From the NCBI GenBank assembly GCA_938029725.1, contig CALHGE010000009.1, positions 108,123 to 172,122 of the forward strand: a stretch of DNA of 64,000 bases, written 5' to 3'. A model generated the notes under the pieces. It ran no database searches, was not told the DNA's origin, and saw nothing but the letters and a program-made list of their open reading frames with translations. The stretch comes from an uncultured Flavobacteriaceae bacterium (GTDB lineage: Bacteria > Bacteroidota > Bacteroidia > Flavobacteriales > Flavobacteriaceae). Shown here piece after piece: positions 19,434 to 30,300 of the stretch. Each line of letters opens with the position of its first letter. Position 1 is the first letter of the stretch. The translations under genes were made by a program, and so were the position numbers.

Positions 19434-19557
19434 GTACCTTGATTTTTTATGTTAGAACTATTGCATCTCCCTTTTTTATTATTTAATTTCAGGTTGTATC
19501 GATCTTGGGGCTTTTGAGCTGTGTTTTGAAATACATAATTTATCTAGGAATATAGTC

Positions 19558-20277
19558 ATGTTAAAAAAGGTTTATTTTATTTTATTTTTTCTTTCTCTCC
19601 AAGGTTGCGCAGCACAATCAACACCTAATTTGGTTGATGCTGAGATGGAAACCGTGACCACTGAAAATTTAGCGTATTACCTGTATTATCCTATAAATTA
19701 TGAATCAGAACCTGAAAAAGACTTTCCTATTCTATTATTTCTTCATGGCGGTGGCGATTCTGGCGATAGCCTTGTCTCCATAAAACGTAGCGGTCCTCCT
19801 AAAATGATTGTAGAAGGAAAACAATTTCCTTTTTTGATTCTAGCCCCCCAAAACCCACATCAAAAAAAATGGTGGAACACCCGTGCAGTAAACCAATTGT
19901 TAGATAGTGTCGTCAAAAATAATCGTATCGATAAGAAGCGTATTTACTTAACTGGCCTAAGCAGGGGAGGAGGGGCAGCTTGGGAGATGGCAGTACAGTA
20001 CCCAGATAAATTTGCTGCGTTGGCTGTCGTATGTGGAATGACTCCCTTACCCTATGCAGCATGGATTGATAAAGCGATGCCAATCTGGGTTTTTCATGGA
20101 GAAGAAGATGAATCTATACCGATTTCAGAATCCGAAACTATGGTAGACCGATTGAAAGGAATGGGCTATGATGTGAAATTTACCAGATACCCTGGAGTAG
20201 GTCATAATTCCTGGGTTAAAGCCTACAATACTCAAGACTTATATGATTGGTTTATGGAGCAGGAGCGAATGGATTGA
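19558..20277 (+). CDS. Alpha/beta hydrolase (esterase/phospholipase-type) lipoprotein
   Basis: A 239-residue hydrolase with a lipoprotein signal (lipobox LQGC, Cys17). The oxyanion segment LLFLHGGGDSGD (59-70), nucleophile elbow GLSRGGG (S135), acid in HGEEDESIP and base in YPGVGHNSW give a complete Ser-Asp-His triad. The fold resembles the predicted peptidase/phospholipase-carboxylesterase group often attached to polysaccharide-degrading systems in Bacteroidota, where such enzymes remove ester groups; that role is only a guess here. It stands alone between the terminator of the giant gene and a repeat-bearing spacer. Confidence 0.8.
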   Translation: MLKKVYFILFFLSLQGCAAQSTPNLVDAEMETVTTENLAYYLYYPINYESEPEKDFPILLFLHGGGDSGDSLVSIKRSGPPKMIVEGKQFPFLILAPQNPHQKKWWNTRAVNQLLDSVVKNNRIDKKRIYLTGLSRGGGAAWEMAVQYPDKFAALAVVCGMTPLPYAAWIDKAMPIWVFHGEEDESIPISESETMVDRLKGMGYDVKFTRYPGVGHNSWVKAYNTQDLYDWFMEQERMD

Positions 20278-20372
20278 TTCAATCCTTACAGCGAAAATTA
20301 ATAAGAGTTTTTTATTAATTTAACTACGCTGAGATTTTCATAAAGCAATAGCTTTTAGTATTCAAAAAAGGG

Positions 20373-20411
20373 TTCTTCTTCTTCTTCTTCTTCTTCTTCT
20401 TCTTCTTCTTC
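20373..20411. repeat. (TTC)13 microsatellite in the 338-bp spacer before the cytochrome gene
   Basis: Thirteen uninterrupted TTC units (39 bp) lie about 205 bp upstream of the cytochrome c/FG-GAP gene. The rest of the spacer (20278-20615) has no recognisable gene. Uninterrupted trinucleotide tracts this long are rare in bacterial chromosomes and can change length by slippage; a regulatory effect is inferred only. Confidence 0.9.
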
Positions 20412-20591
20412 GTTTTTCTTTGAAAAATATTTTTTAGTATAAACAAAGAGCAAGGCTATTGGTGTGTCGAATTCACTAGAAAAGGCATATAATTAGCGCG
20501 AACCTAAGAGATGAACCTTCTAGTAAAAGGTACAGTAATTGGTCACCTTGTAAATATTAGTGCTAGGTCTAGTATTGATGTTTTTCTTGAT

Positions 20592-20599
20592 TAAATTTG
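20592..20599 (+). promoter_or_regulatory. Possible -7 element of the cytochrome c/FG-GAP gene
   Basis: TAAATTTG fits TAnnTTTG exactly and ends 16 bp before the ATG, which would give a very short leader. The nearest TTG (20575-20577) is 14 bp upstream, shorter than usual, so the call is weak. Confidence 0.35.
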
Positions 20600-20615
20600 T
20601 AGCATACTTTATTTT

Positions 20616-22130
20616 ATGAGCAGATTAACTATTCATGTTACCGGACTCTTTTTATTGTTGTTAACTGCGTGCACAATGTCGAAACAAGAACGTGGTGAGC
20701 AGTTATATCAAACGAATTGTGCCAGTTGTCATATAGCACCCAGCCCACAAGATTTACCCAAGCATTTATGGAAGGAGTCAGTTCTGCCTGAGATGGCGGC
20801 TCGAATGGGAATAAAGGATTCTACCTATAATCCCTATGCAAAAAATACTTTTCCAGAGCAGGAGGCAATGATGAAAACAGGTATCTATAGTGTGAGGCCT
20901 GCAATGACAATGGAAGATTGGAAGTTACTCAAAGCCTATGTTATAGAGTCAGCACCTGAAAAGCTTGAAATACTACCCTCAAGATTATTAAACGCGCCAT
21001 TGGCTCAGTTTGCTGCTAACCCAATTAACTTAGATAGCATTAGCGGCTCTTCTATTACTTTTTTAGATGTTAATTCTGAAAAAGGAATTATTGTTTCTGC
21101 AGATCTAAGAGGTAGTGTTTTAGCATATGATTATCGAACAAAGAAAAGAGTTCGTCAAGATAATTTTCAAACCAGCATCACTTCTTACACCGCGAAAGAT
21201 TCGTTTGATTTTGTAACTATGGTTGGTTACCTGAACCCTTCTGAAATAGCAAGAGGTAAGATTTATAAAGTAAAAAATAAACGAGTAGAAGAAGTTGCAA
21301 CGAATCTTCATAGACCGGTGCACACGTCTGTTTATGATTTTGATAAAAATGGCGTTGATGAACTTATAGTATCAGAGTTTGGACATCTTACTGGCGCATT
21401 GTCTTTATGGAGTGCTGATGAAGCTGATAGCTATAAAAAAAAGGTATTACTCGGTCAACCTGGAATTGTACGTAGCATAATTAAAGACATGAATAATGAC
21501 GGAGAAGCCGATATTGTTGTCTTAAGCTCTCAAGGTAATGAAGGGGTAACTATTCTTTATCACACAGGGGACTTAAATTTTCGTTCAGAACAGGTGATTC
21601 GTTTTAACCCTGTTTACGGTAGCAGTTGGTTCGATTTGGTAGATTATAATAATGACGGCTACGATGATATTATTACGGTTAATGGAGATAATGCTGACAA
21701 TACTTACGTGAATAAACCGTATCATGGAATGCGTATTCATATCAACAATGGGCAAAACCAATTTGAAGAGAAATATTTTTATCCTTTGTATGGTGCTACG
21801 CGATTTGTAGCCAATGATTTTGATAAAGATGGTGATATCGATTTGGGTATTGTCGCTTCTTTTCCAGATTACGAGGAGAGTCCTGAATTTTCATTTGTTT
21901 ATCTAGAAAATATTGACGCTGAGAACTTCAATTTTAAAGCCTATGGTCTAGAAGAACCATCGCTTGGAAGATGGTTGTTAATCGATTCTGGAGACGTAGA
22001 TAACGATGGAGATTTGGATATTGTTCTCAGTTCTTTTACCTATTATTTCACTCCGGTGCCCGAAGATTTGTTTAAAAAGTGGTCAGCATCAAACATAGAT
22101 GTAATGGTGCTAGAAAATAAGCTTCAATAA
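20616..22130 (+). CDS. Cytochrome c / FG-GAP repeat lipoprotein
   Basis: A 504-residue envelope protein. The lipoprotein signal ends at LLTAC (Cys19). A single haem-binding CASCH (residues 35-39) starts a small cytochrome c-like domain up to about residue 110. Then comes a beta-propeller of FG-GAP/VCBS repeats with calcium-loop motifs: DFDKNGVDELIV, DMNNDGEADIVV, DYNNDGYDDIIT, DFDKDGDIDLGI and DVDNDGDLDIVL. It probably carries electrons beside, or docks to, a partner in the periplasm or on the outer membrane. It is convergent with the large FG-GAP/ASPIC lipoprotein downstream of susCD, with only 46 bp between the stops, suggesting a shared function. The substrate is unknown. Confidence 0.82.
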   Translation: MSRLTIHVTGLFLLLLTACTMSKQERGEQLYQTNCASCHIAPSPQDLPKHLWKESVLPEMAARMGIKDSTYNPYAKNTFPEQEAMMKTGIYSVRPAMTMEDWKLLKAYVIESAPEKLEILPSRLLNAPLAQFAANPINLDSISGSSITFLDVNSEKGIIVSADLRGSVLAYDYRTKKRVRQDNFQTSITSYTAKDSFDFVTMVGYLNPSEIARGKIYKVKNKRVEEVATNLHRPVHTSVYDFDKNGVDELIVSEFGHLTGALSLWSADEADSYKKKVLLGQPGIVRSIIKDMNNDGEADIVVLSSQGNEGVTILYHTGDLNFRSEQVIRFNPVYGSSWFDLVDYNNDGYDDIITVNGDNADNTYVNKPYHGMRIHINNGQNQFEEKYFYPLYGATRFVANDFDKDGDIDLGIVASFPDYEESPEFSFVYLENIDAENFNFKAYGLEEPSLGRWLLIDSGDVDNDGDLDIVLSSFTYYFTPVPEDLFKKWSASNIDVMVLENKLQ

Positions 22131-22176
22131 TTTCAAATAGCGATTCGCATGACTTAATCATTTTCGTATTTGAAGT

Positions 22177-25100
22177 CTAGTTTAAATACTCTTCTGTTTT
22201 CGTTTTCTTATTTACTTTTACTAATTGTAGATAGTCACGGTTTTTGGCGAACAAGATATACTCGGTACCTTGAATTTTAATTCGAGCCATATCTTTTACA
22301 TCACCCGGGGTGAACAAGCCACTCTCTCTACCCGGTATCGATTTGAAATTTCCAAGACCATCTCCTTCTAAGAAAAGTCCTTTACCGGCATCGCTGCGAG
22401 GTGTTTCTACTTCAGAAGCATATAAATTACCAGCGATGACTACATCTAAATTAGTATCACCATTAAAATCTTCAACGAGTATTTGATTTATACTAGATAT
22501 CTGAGCTAGATTTGGAAGTTTATGCATAACGAATTCTCCTTCTTTATTTTCCAAGTAAACGCTTGCAAAAGATTTAACTTGGTAATGCAAAGAGTTCGCT
22601 AAGTATTCTTCGGTATAGACATCTTCTAAAGTAGCTGTTGAAAAAGAGGCATAGTTTTCAAATTTTTTCTTAATGCCTGGCATTTGTTGCGAAGAGCACT
22701 CCCTTCCTCTTAGTGGGTAAGCCTTGCCGCCATTATAATAACTCAAAACGATATCATTCGTCTTGTTATTATCGAAGTCATTGAAGTAGATATCAAAGCT
22801 CTCTGTCTCAGTGGCCTTATACTTATAATTAAGACCTAGATTTCCAACGATAAAATCGATGTCACCATCCTTATCAAAATCTCCCTCATTAATGCTAAAC
22901 CACCATCCGGTACTTTCTGCTAAATCTAATTTTTCAGTTACATTTTCAAAAGAACCTTTATTGTTTTTAAAAACGCTTATGGGCATCCATTCGCCAACAA
23001 TAATTAAATCTACCCATCCATCGTTATTATAGTCAGACCATTTGGCATCGGTCACCATACCTAGCTTTTCAAGTCCTGGCGCTATTGTTTTGGTAACATC
23101 GATAAATTTAGGAGCCCCTGTCTCGCTGACGTTTTTTAAAATATAACTGTTTGCTGGTAAGGGGTAATTCGCAGGTATTAACCTTCCTCCTACAAATAAG
23201 TCTAAATCACCGTCTTTGTCATAGTCAAAACTATGTACCCGTGAACCACTAGTTATCATTTTTGGAAGCGCTTCTTCATCTTTTTTGAATGCTCCTTCAC
23301 CATTGTTGATGTATAAACGGTCTTGAAGAGCTACTGAATCAGCATCAAATTCGTTTCCTCCGCTAACTACATAAATATCATTATCACCATCGCCGTCTGC
23401 ATCAAAAAAATGTATGCCGAGATCCTCATGTCCTCGATCTTTAGTTAGGGCTTCTATTTCCTGTTTTGCAAAACCAGAGTTTGTTTGAAAATATATACCT
23501 GCTTTATTTTGCAATGAGCCGCCTACCATAAAATCATCTAAGCCGTCTCCGTTTAAATCACCTACAGCTATACTAGGCCCAAACATGGATGTTTGATGTG
23601 GTAGTAGAATTTCTTTTTCAAAATCATTATAATTGTTTTCGATATGAAAATGTTCAACTGCAATGGCAGCGTCTTTTTCTGTAATAAAGAGTTTATTTTC
23701 AGTTTTAACTGCTGTTTCTACATTCGCTACAGCATTTTTATAGTCGATGGTGATAGTTTTGTTGGGTTCAATATTTGATAGAATTTGAACCTTTCCATCA
23801 GGCCATCGCAGCCTAATCGAATCAATCATGTTGGCTTTTCCCAATCCGAAATGCAGCTGAGGTGCAACTGATGATTGAAATCCTCTTGATAAGGTCATCT
23901 CTTGAAACTGTGAAGTCTCTTTTGTCTTGACATAGGCTTTTACTCCAATTCCAAATTTGTTTTGATCAGTTCCGTTAAATTTTAAGGTTACATGATTGTT
24001 TTTTGTAGCGCTTGTATTTTCAAAAATACTTGCGGTGTTATCGATATTGTTAGTAATGATTTCTAAATCACCATCGTTATCCAAATCGGCATATGCACTT
24101 CCATTTGAAAAACCTTTAAAACTGATGCCCCATTTTTCATTAACCTTTTCAAAACTTAAGTCTCCTTTGTTGCGGTAAACAAAATTATCTATTGGTTCAG
24201 AGGGTATAGCTAAACTTTTTTGTAATAAGCTATCTGCTTTGTTTTTTGATTTTTCTAGTCTTCCAAAATAGTCTTTGTTGTTTATTTCTCTTCGGGTTCC
24301 ATTGGCGATAAAAATATCTTTTAAGCCATCGTTATCTAAGTCTGCTATTAAAGGTCCCCAGCTCCAATCTGTCGATGATATGCCAGCGAATCTTGACAAA
24401 TTACTAAAATTAGGTAAAGAATCATTTAATAAATTACCGTTGTTAATCTGAAGGCTATTTTGCATGTACTGATAGTGAAAGCCTGAATTTACAGTACTCC
24501 AAAAAAGACGCGGATCCATACTGGCCATATTGGCTTTGGCTCGCCTATTGTCTTGGGCTGTCATATCTACTTGAAATATATCCAATAGCATATCATTGTT
24601 AATGTCTGCTATATCTACCCCCATACCATAAAATGAGGTGTTTTTAGTCACTTCTTTAACACGTTCTGTGAAAGTCCCATCTTGATTGTTGATATAGAAT
24701 AAATCTGGGGTGCTAAAATCGTTAGATACATAAAGATCAGGCCAACCATCTTGATTGACATCACCTACCGTAGCGCTCAAGGAAAGGCCAAAAGACCGTA
24801 AACCACTTTCTTTTGTGACGTCAGTAAAAGTTGCACCATCATTGCGGTATAGCTTATCAGATTCGGAAGTTTTAGGGCTGCTTTTTTTGATTTTATAATA
24901 CTGATTAGGTGCGTTGAAAGCAGTGGGCGGATAGTTGGCGACATACAAATCTAAATCACCGTCTAAATCATAGTCAAAAAATACAGATTGCACACTATTT
25001 CCTGAATCAGCAATACCGTAGGCTGCGGCTTTCTCTGTAAATGTACCATCTTGATTATTGATAAAAAGCTGGTTCTCTCTCGGTTCATATTTACCGCTAA

Positions 25101-25497
25101 CAGAGCAATATATGTCAAGAAATCCATCATTGTTTACATCATTCATGGTAACACCAGTATACCAGCGGGTATCACCGTCACTAGCTGATATTTTTGAGAT
25201 ATCTTCAAACGCTAAATTTCCTTTGTTGAGATACAATTTATTGGGCACCATATTTCCGGTGAAGTACAAGTCAATTAATCCGTCGTTATTGATATCTCCG
25301 GTAGCAATACCGCCACCCATGTACATATAGCCATAGGTAAGATAGTTTAAGCTATCATTTTCTGTTAAATTATTTGAAAAATTGACCGCTGAGAACTCGC
25401 TTGGTAGCTCTTTAAAAATAAATGAATTTTCTTGAGTTTTCTCGGTACAAGAGGTTAAAAGGAGGGCGTAGGTAAAAAGTGCAATTAGGTACTTCAT
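22177..25497 (-). CDS. FG-GAP repeat lipoprotein with ASPIC/UnbV domain
   Basis: A 1106-residue protein with two runs of FG-GAP/VCBS repeats (such as GDINNDGLIDLYFTGN, DYDLDGDLDLYVANYP, DADGDGDNDIYVVSGG). They flank an ASPIC/UnbV domain around residues 505-580 (QLHFGLGKANMIDSIRLRWP). The frame is open to 25566, but ATG at 25497 gives a clean lipoprotein signal MKYLIALFTYALLLTSC, so I use it. Members of this family accompany SusC/SusD pairs in many Bacteroidota and are thought to bind ligands at the cell surface; the ligand is unknown. It lies 113 bp downstream of susD behind a strong terminator, so it may be expressed from its own promoter or by read-through. Confidence 0.85.
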   Translation of the reverse strand: MKYLIALFTYALLLTSCTEKTQENSFIFKELPSEFSAVNFSNNLTENDSLNYLTYGYMYMGGGIATGDINNDGLIDLYFTGNMVPNKLYLNKGNLAFEDISKISASDGDTRWYTGVTMNDVNNDGFLDIYCSVSGKYEPRENQLFINNQDGTFTEKAAAYGIADSGNSVQSVFFDYDLDGDLDLYVANYPPTAFNAPNQYYKIKKSSPKTSESDKLYRNDGATFTDVTKESGLRSFGLSLSATVGDVNQDGWPDLYVSNDFSTPDLFYINNQDGTFTERVKEVTKNTSFYGMGVDIADINNDMLLDIFQVDMTAQDNRRAKANMASMDPRLFWSTVNSGFHYQYMQNSLQINNGNLLNDSLPNFSNLSRFAGISSTDWSWGPLIADLDNDGLKDIFIANGTRREINNKDYFGRLEKSKNKADSLLQKSLAIPSEPIDNFVYRNKGDLSFEKVNEKWGISFKGFSNGSAYADLDNDGDLEIITNNIDNTASIFENTSATKNNHVTLKFNGTDQNKFGIGVKAYVKTKETSQFQEMTLSRGFQSSVAPQLHFGLGKANMIDSIRLRWPDGKVQILSNIEPNKTITIDYKNAVANVETAVKTENKLFITEKDAAIAVEHFHIENNYNDFEKEILLPHQTSMFGPSIAVGDLNGDGLDDFMVGGSLQNKAGIYFQTNSGFAKQEIEALTKDRGHEDLGIHFFDADGDGDNDIYVVSGGNEFDADSVALQDRLYINNGEGAFKKDEEALPKMITSGSRVHSFDYDKDGDLDLFVGGRLIPANYPLPANSYILKNVSETGAPKFIDVTKTIAPGLEKLGMVTDAKWSDYNNDGWVDLIIVGEWMPISVFKNNKGSFENVTEKLDLAESTGWWFSINEGDFDKDGDIDFIVGNLGLNYKYKATETESFDIYFNDFDNNKTNDIVLSYYNGGKAYPLRGRECSSQQMPGIKKKFENYASFSTATLEDVYTEEYLANSLHYQVKSFASVYLENKEGEFVMHKLPNLAQISSINQILVEDFNGDTNLDVVIAGNLYASEVETPRSDAGKGLFLEGDGLGNFKSIPGRESGLFTPGDVKDMARIKIQGTEYILFAKNRDYLQLVKVNKKTKTEEYLN

Positions 25498-25550
25498 CAG
25501 CTTATCTTTTTCAGTGCTATAAAGATAATAGATTAGCCACTTTATAAACA

Positions 25551-25582
25551 AAAAAAAACGGAGCATTTAATGCTCCGTTTTA
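25551..25582 (-). terminator. Terminator after susCD, symmetrical
   Basis: The palindrome CGGAGCAT / ATGCTCCG (centre near 25568) is flanked by eight As on the left and four Ts on the right. Read leftward it is a stem followed by a U-run, 30-60 bp after the susD stop. The symmetry means it could also act rightward. Confidence 0.85.
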
Positions 25583-25610
25583 AGAAATACAATACTAAAA
25601 TTTAATTTAC

Positions 25611-27302
25611 TTACCAGCCTGCGTTCTGTGATAGAACCCCTGCACTAATATCGATAGCTGTTATTGGAATTGGTAATAAATCATGCTTTGCGGTATAAGG
25701 TTTAAAATCTTCGACTACACCAGGAATGGTGCGCCCTTCATTTATAATATATGCGTTCATGATTGTTTCAGCATTACCCCATCTTCTCAAATCGAATAAA
25801 CGGTGACCTTCCATACCTAATTCTAAACGACGTTCATGACGAACAGCTTTTACAGCCGTTGCCTGATCGGCAAAAACAGTATAAGGTTCGATGACATAGT
25901 TAGCAGCAGGTGCGTCACCAGCTTCATTTTGAACATAGCTCATGTTTTTAGCTCTGTTACGAACTAAGTTTACCCAAGCCAATGAATTTGCCAAATCGCC
26001 TGTTTCAGCGGCAGCTTCAGCCCCCATAAGTAAAACATCTGCAAAACGCATAATGTTATAATTGATACCAGAGAGATTTTGGCCCCAACCACCAGTACCT
26101 TGTTGTATACTTTGCTCACTTGCTTGGTATACATTTTTCGCTGGTAAGTAAGGTCCTGAAATATCTTGAGGTTGAGCTCGTATCCATGATTGACCTGGCA
26201 TAGCTCCATACCCATTATAATCAATACCACGTCGACCAACTGTGTAATCTAATCTAGGATCTAAATTACCAGTATGAGGAGTAAAGGCCGTTTCATCAGT
26301 TATTCCAAAATCATTCGCAACATCAGAAGCGTTGAACGTATCTAATAACGGAAGACCATCTGCACCAGTTTGAAATGCATTTACCAAATCTTGACTTGGC
26401 TGATAAAATCCACAACAAGAACCAAATGGCCCTGGGTTTGGAAAGTTCAAAACTCCACCAATGTTACCATTCGGCGATTGCGCATCATCAGCTAAAAACT
26501 GTATAGCAAATAAAGACTCTGAGCTATTTTCACCAGCAGCACTAAAATTGGATAACAATTCAGCGTTTAAGCTAAAAGGCCCGTTGGTAATAACATCTGT
26601 AAAAAGTGTCAATGCAGCTGCCCATTTTGACTGTTGTAAGAGCACCTTACCTAAATACGCCTTTGCAGTCCAAGATTCAGGTCTACCTGCTGATTGACGC
26701 ACGTCTGGTAAATTGTCTACAGCATATTGAAAATCTGCTTCTATTTGTGCCCAAATTGGCCCAGCATTAGCAATGTTAAATTCTCTATTAGCTGTATTTT
26801 CTTCAGTGATGTAAGGTACGTTTCCGTACATACGCTGAAGTTGAAAATTAAAGTGACCTCTTAAAAAGCGAGCTTCACCCAATTTGGCAGATAAATCTAC
26901 ATCACCAGCATTGGCAACGGCAGTAATGGCACTATTTGCACGGTTTACACCAGCAAAAAGAGAGGACCATTGCCCTAATGGGTATCCGTTAGCACTATCG
27001 CCATTGTGAATTTCCATTTGATATAAAGGGTCTTGATCATCATCGGTACTACCCTTGTGGGCATCATCAGATAGCGCATCAAGCCACCAGTTATCACCAG
27101 TTTGCGCAAAACCATTACCAGAAGCAGCATTTCTTTGTCCATCTAGAACAGAATACGTTGCGATCAATAAAAGTTCAACACCTGCCTCACTGGCAAGAAC
27201 ATCTTCACTTAGAGCTCCAATAGGAGCAATTTCCGTAAAATCATCACTACAAGCTAATAAAGAAGCAAATAGCGTGAAATAATAAATAAATCTTTTTTTC
27301 AT
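25611..27302 (-). CDS. SusD/RagB-family outer-membrane nutrient-binding lipoprotein
   Basis: A 563-residue surface lipoprotein (lipobox SLLACSDD, Cys18) of the SusD family, which forms the lid over a SusC transporter. The early region (SVLDGQRNAASGN) and helical tetratricopeptide-like core are typical. The C-terminal RagB/SusD domain has RRLELGMEGHRLFDLRRWG and closes with DLLPIPITAIDISAGVLSQNAGW-type residues, as in most members. It starts 4 bp after susC and is certainly cotranscribed. No glycoside hydrolase, sulfatase or peptidase lies beside the pair, so this is not a standard polysaccharide utilisation locus and the substrate cannot be named. Confidence 0.93.
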   Translation of the reverse strand: MKKRFIYYFTLFASLLACSDDFTEIAPIGALSEDVLASEAGVELLLIATYSVLDGQRNAASGNGFAQTGDNWWLDALSDDAHKGSTDDDQDPLYQMEIHNGDSANGYPLGQWSSLFAGVNRANSAITAVANAGDVDLSAKLGEARFLRGHFNFQLQRMYGNVPYITEENTANREFNIANAGPIWAQIEADFQYAVDNLPDVRQSAGRPESWTAKAYLGKVLLQQSKWAAALTLFTDVITNGPFSLNAELLSNFSAAGENSSESLFAIQFLADDAQSPNGNIGGVLNFPNPGPFGSCCGFYQPSQDLVNAFQTGADGLPLLDTFNASDVANDFGITDETAFTPHTGNLDPRLDYTVGRRGIDYNGYGAMPGQSWIRAQPQDISGPYLPAKNVYQASEQSIQQGTGGWGQNLSGINYNIMRFADVLLMGAEAAAETGDLANSLAWVNLVRNRAKNMSYVQNEAGDAPAANYVIEPYTVFADQATAVKAVRHERRLELGMEGHRLFDLRRWGNAETIMNAYIINEGRTIPGVVEDFKPYTAKHDLLPIPITAIDISAGVLSQNAGW

Positions 27303-27306
27303 TTTC

Positions 27307-30300
27307 TTACAATTTTAAATTAATTCCGAAAGTAAATATTTTTGCTTGTGGGTATACATTGTTATCAATTCCTAAATTCAATTGATTATTACCAATAGCA
27401 TTAATTTCTGGGTCAAAGCCTGTATACTCTGTAAAAGTCAACAAGTTTGTACCTTGAAGGTAAACACGTAAATTGGTTGCACCAATTTTCTCAGTTACCG
27501 TACTTGGCAATGTATAGCCTATTTGAAGGTTCTTTAGTCTTATAAATGAACCGTCTTCAACAAAATAAGTACTTGGCTGTGTTTCATTTTGTCCACCAAG
27601 ACTTAATGCTGGTAAGGTAGCATTCGTATTTGTAGGAGTCCATGAATCTAAAACTCTAACGCTACGATTACTATTTACAAAAGTAGGAAAGTCGGTATAT
27701 ATTTTATCATAATTATAGATTTCGTTTCCTTGACTTCCATTTAGGAATGCAGAAAGATCGAAACCTTTATAACCAAAATTCAAGTTGATACCATACGTAA
27801 AGTCAGGGTGTGGCGATCCAATATAATCACGATCTGCTTCAGCATTAAAAGTACCATCTCCATCGGAATCAGCATAAGTGAATCTACCAGTGTCATCAAA
27901 TCCAGTTACTTCTAAACCAAAGAAAGAAGAAATAGGCTGCCCCACATCTGTTCTGGTTAGTACCCCTGGTCTGAAACTGTTTCCTGAAAGTTGGCCAGAT
28001 AAGGACAACACCTCATTTTTATAATGAGAGATATTAGCTGAGATACCATAAGAAAAACCAGATTCGGTTTCGTCTGAATAACCTAAAGCAATATCAAAAC
28101 CTTTGTTGCTAATATCACCTTGATTTACAAAGTCAGCATTTGCATCTAAGGCAGTAGTAGTAACCCCTCCTGAGTTTGGTGTAATTAAATCAATCGTTTT
28201 GATATCGAAATATTCAAATTCTAAGGATAGTTTGTTATCCAATAGGGCTACTTCGAAACCAGCATTAATCGATTCACTTGTTTCCCATCTTAGGTCTGGA
28301 TTACCAAAAGCACTTAAAATAGCACCTTCCGAGATTGAAGTACCGTTAATAGCGTAGTTCGCTAGGTTCTCATTTCCTGAAAGAATATTTAAATCAGGGT
28401 TTGAAACAGGTAAAGTTTGATTACCTAATTGACCCCATGATGCTTTTAACTTAAGCCTGTTGATGATACCGTCTTGAGGAAAGAAATCTTCTTGACTAAG
28501 CAACCAACCAGCACTAACAGCCGGAAAAGTTTGGCTTTTATTATCACCTGAAAAACGAGATGAAGTATCATTTCTTAAGGTACCAGTCAAAAAGTATTTG
28601 CCTTGGTAGCTGTAACTTGCCGTACCAAAAATAGAGAAAAGTGAATTTGCCCCATCAAAGGTATCACCTAAATTTACAATAGGTGCTCCTGTACCATTGT
28701 CTAAAAGGTAAAATTCAGGAGTTTCAAAACGATATCCAGTTCTAGTAACAGAAAGACCTTTAGTGCGTTCACTTAAAGATTCTACACCTGCAAGAGCGTT
28801 GATCGTATGATCTCCAAATTCTTTAGTATAGTTTAAGGTATTCGTCCAAGTCCAGTTGAAACCATTGTTACCTCTTTCCGTTAAGGTATTGGTAGATAAT
28901 GGCTCAATGTGCTCAGGATCCAATGCATTAAAAGTACGACCGTTATAAGCAGTTATATTACCTGCAAGAGTTGTTTTCGCAGTTAAACCATCTGCTAATT
29001 TTGCTGATAAATACACATCACCAAAAACTCTAAAGACTTTATTAAAATCATCTTTCCCTCTAATTAGTTGCGCTACTGGGCTTCTAGTATTACTAGTACC
29101 TGGTGCAGCTGAACCAGCCAAACGACCTTCGTCATCATAAACTGGAATTAATGGGTTCATTCTCAAAGCATCCTCAACGCGATTACCATTAATGGTATTT
29201 GAAAAAGAGGCACTCATATGCTGACCTATAGTAACACTCTTACCAACTTTAAATTCAGTATTTGCTCTAACAACTGCTTGCTTAAAGCCTGTTGATAACT
29301 GAATACCATCGCGGTTTAAGTAATTCGCAGAGAAAAAGTACTTACCTGACTCGTTACCATTTGCAACCGAAACGGAAGCACTTTGGGTTGGAGCAGTTCT
29401 CATGATCTCATCAAGCCAATCAGTTCCACCCGGTGCTACGGTTGCTGACGCTGGGCTTTTTGTAATTGCAGGGTCATACGAGGTAACATAGGTGTACCCA
29501 TTAAGTGAACTTGGTACAACTGCACTAGCACCACCGCCATATTGTGCATTACTGTAGCCAACTACACCATCATTAGCAGCACTTTGAAATAACATATCAC
29601 CATGCTGTTGTGCATTCAAGAGTTCAGGTACATTGCCAGCTTGAGCAAATCCAGAATAAACATCTACTGATACTTGTGCTTTATCCATGTTATACCCACC
29701 GCCTTTGGTGGTGATAATAATAACACCATTCGCGGCTCTAGCACCATAAATGGCAGCAGCACCATCTTTTAAAACATTCATTTGATCAATGTCATTCGGG
29801 TTAATGCTGTTTAAAACTCCAGCATCATCCGTTTGAACCCCATCAATAATAAATAATGGGTTGGTGTTGTTTGAAGAACCAAAACCACGAATATTTATTT
29901 TAGGTGCGGCACCAGGGTTACCGTTGTTTACAACAGTAACACCAGAAACTCTACCTTGTAATGCTTCTGCAGCATTCACAATAGGAGCTTTAACAGCTTC
30001 TGAAATATCTACTGAAGCAACAGAACCAGTTAAGTCACCTCTTGTTTGAGTAGAATACCCTAAAACAACTACTTCGTCTAACTGACTAGCGTCTTCAGCA
30101 AGAGATAAGTTAATAGTACTTTGACCATTAACGGCAACTTCTTGAGAAGCAAAGCCAATATAGCTAAATACTAAAGTAGCATCGCTATCAGCTGTGATCG
30201 TATAATTACCATCAAAATCTGTTTGGGTACCATTAGTGGTTCCCTTAACAAGAACGTTTGCACCCGGTAAGGGTTGACCATCTTCGTCGGTCACCATACC

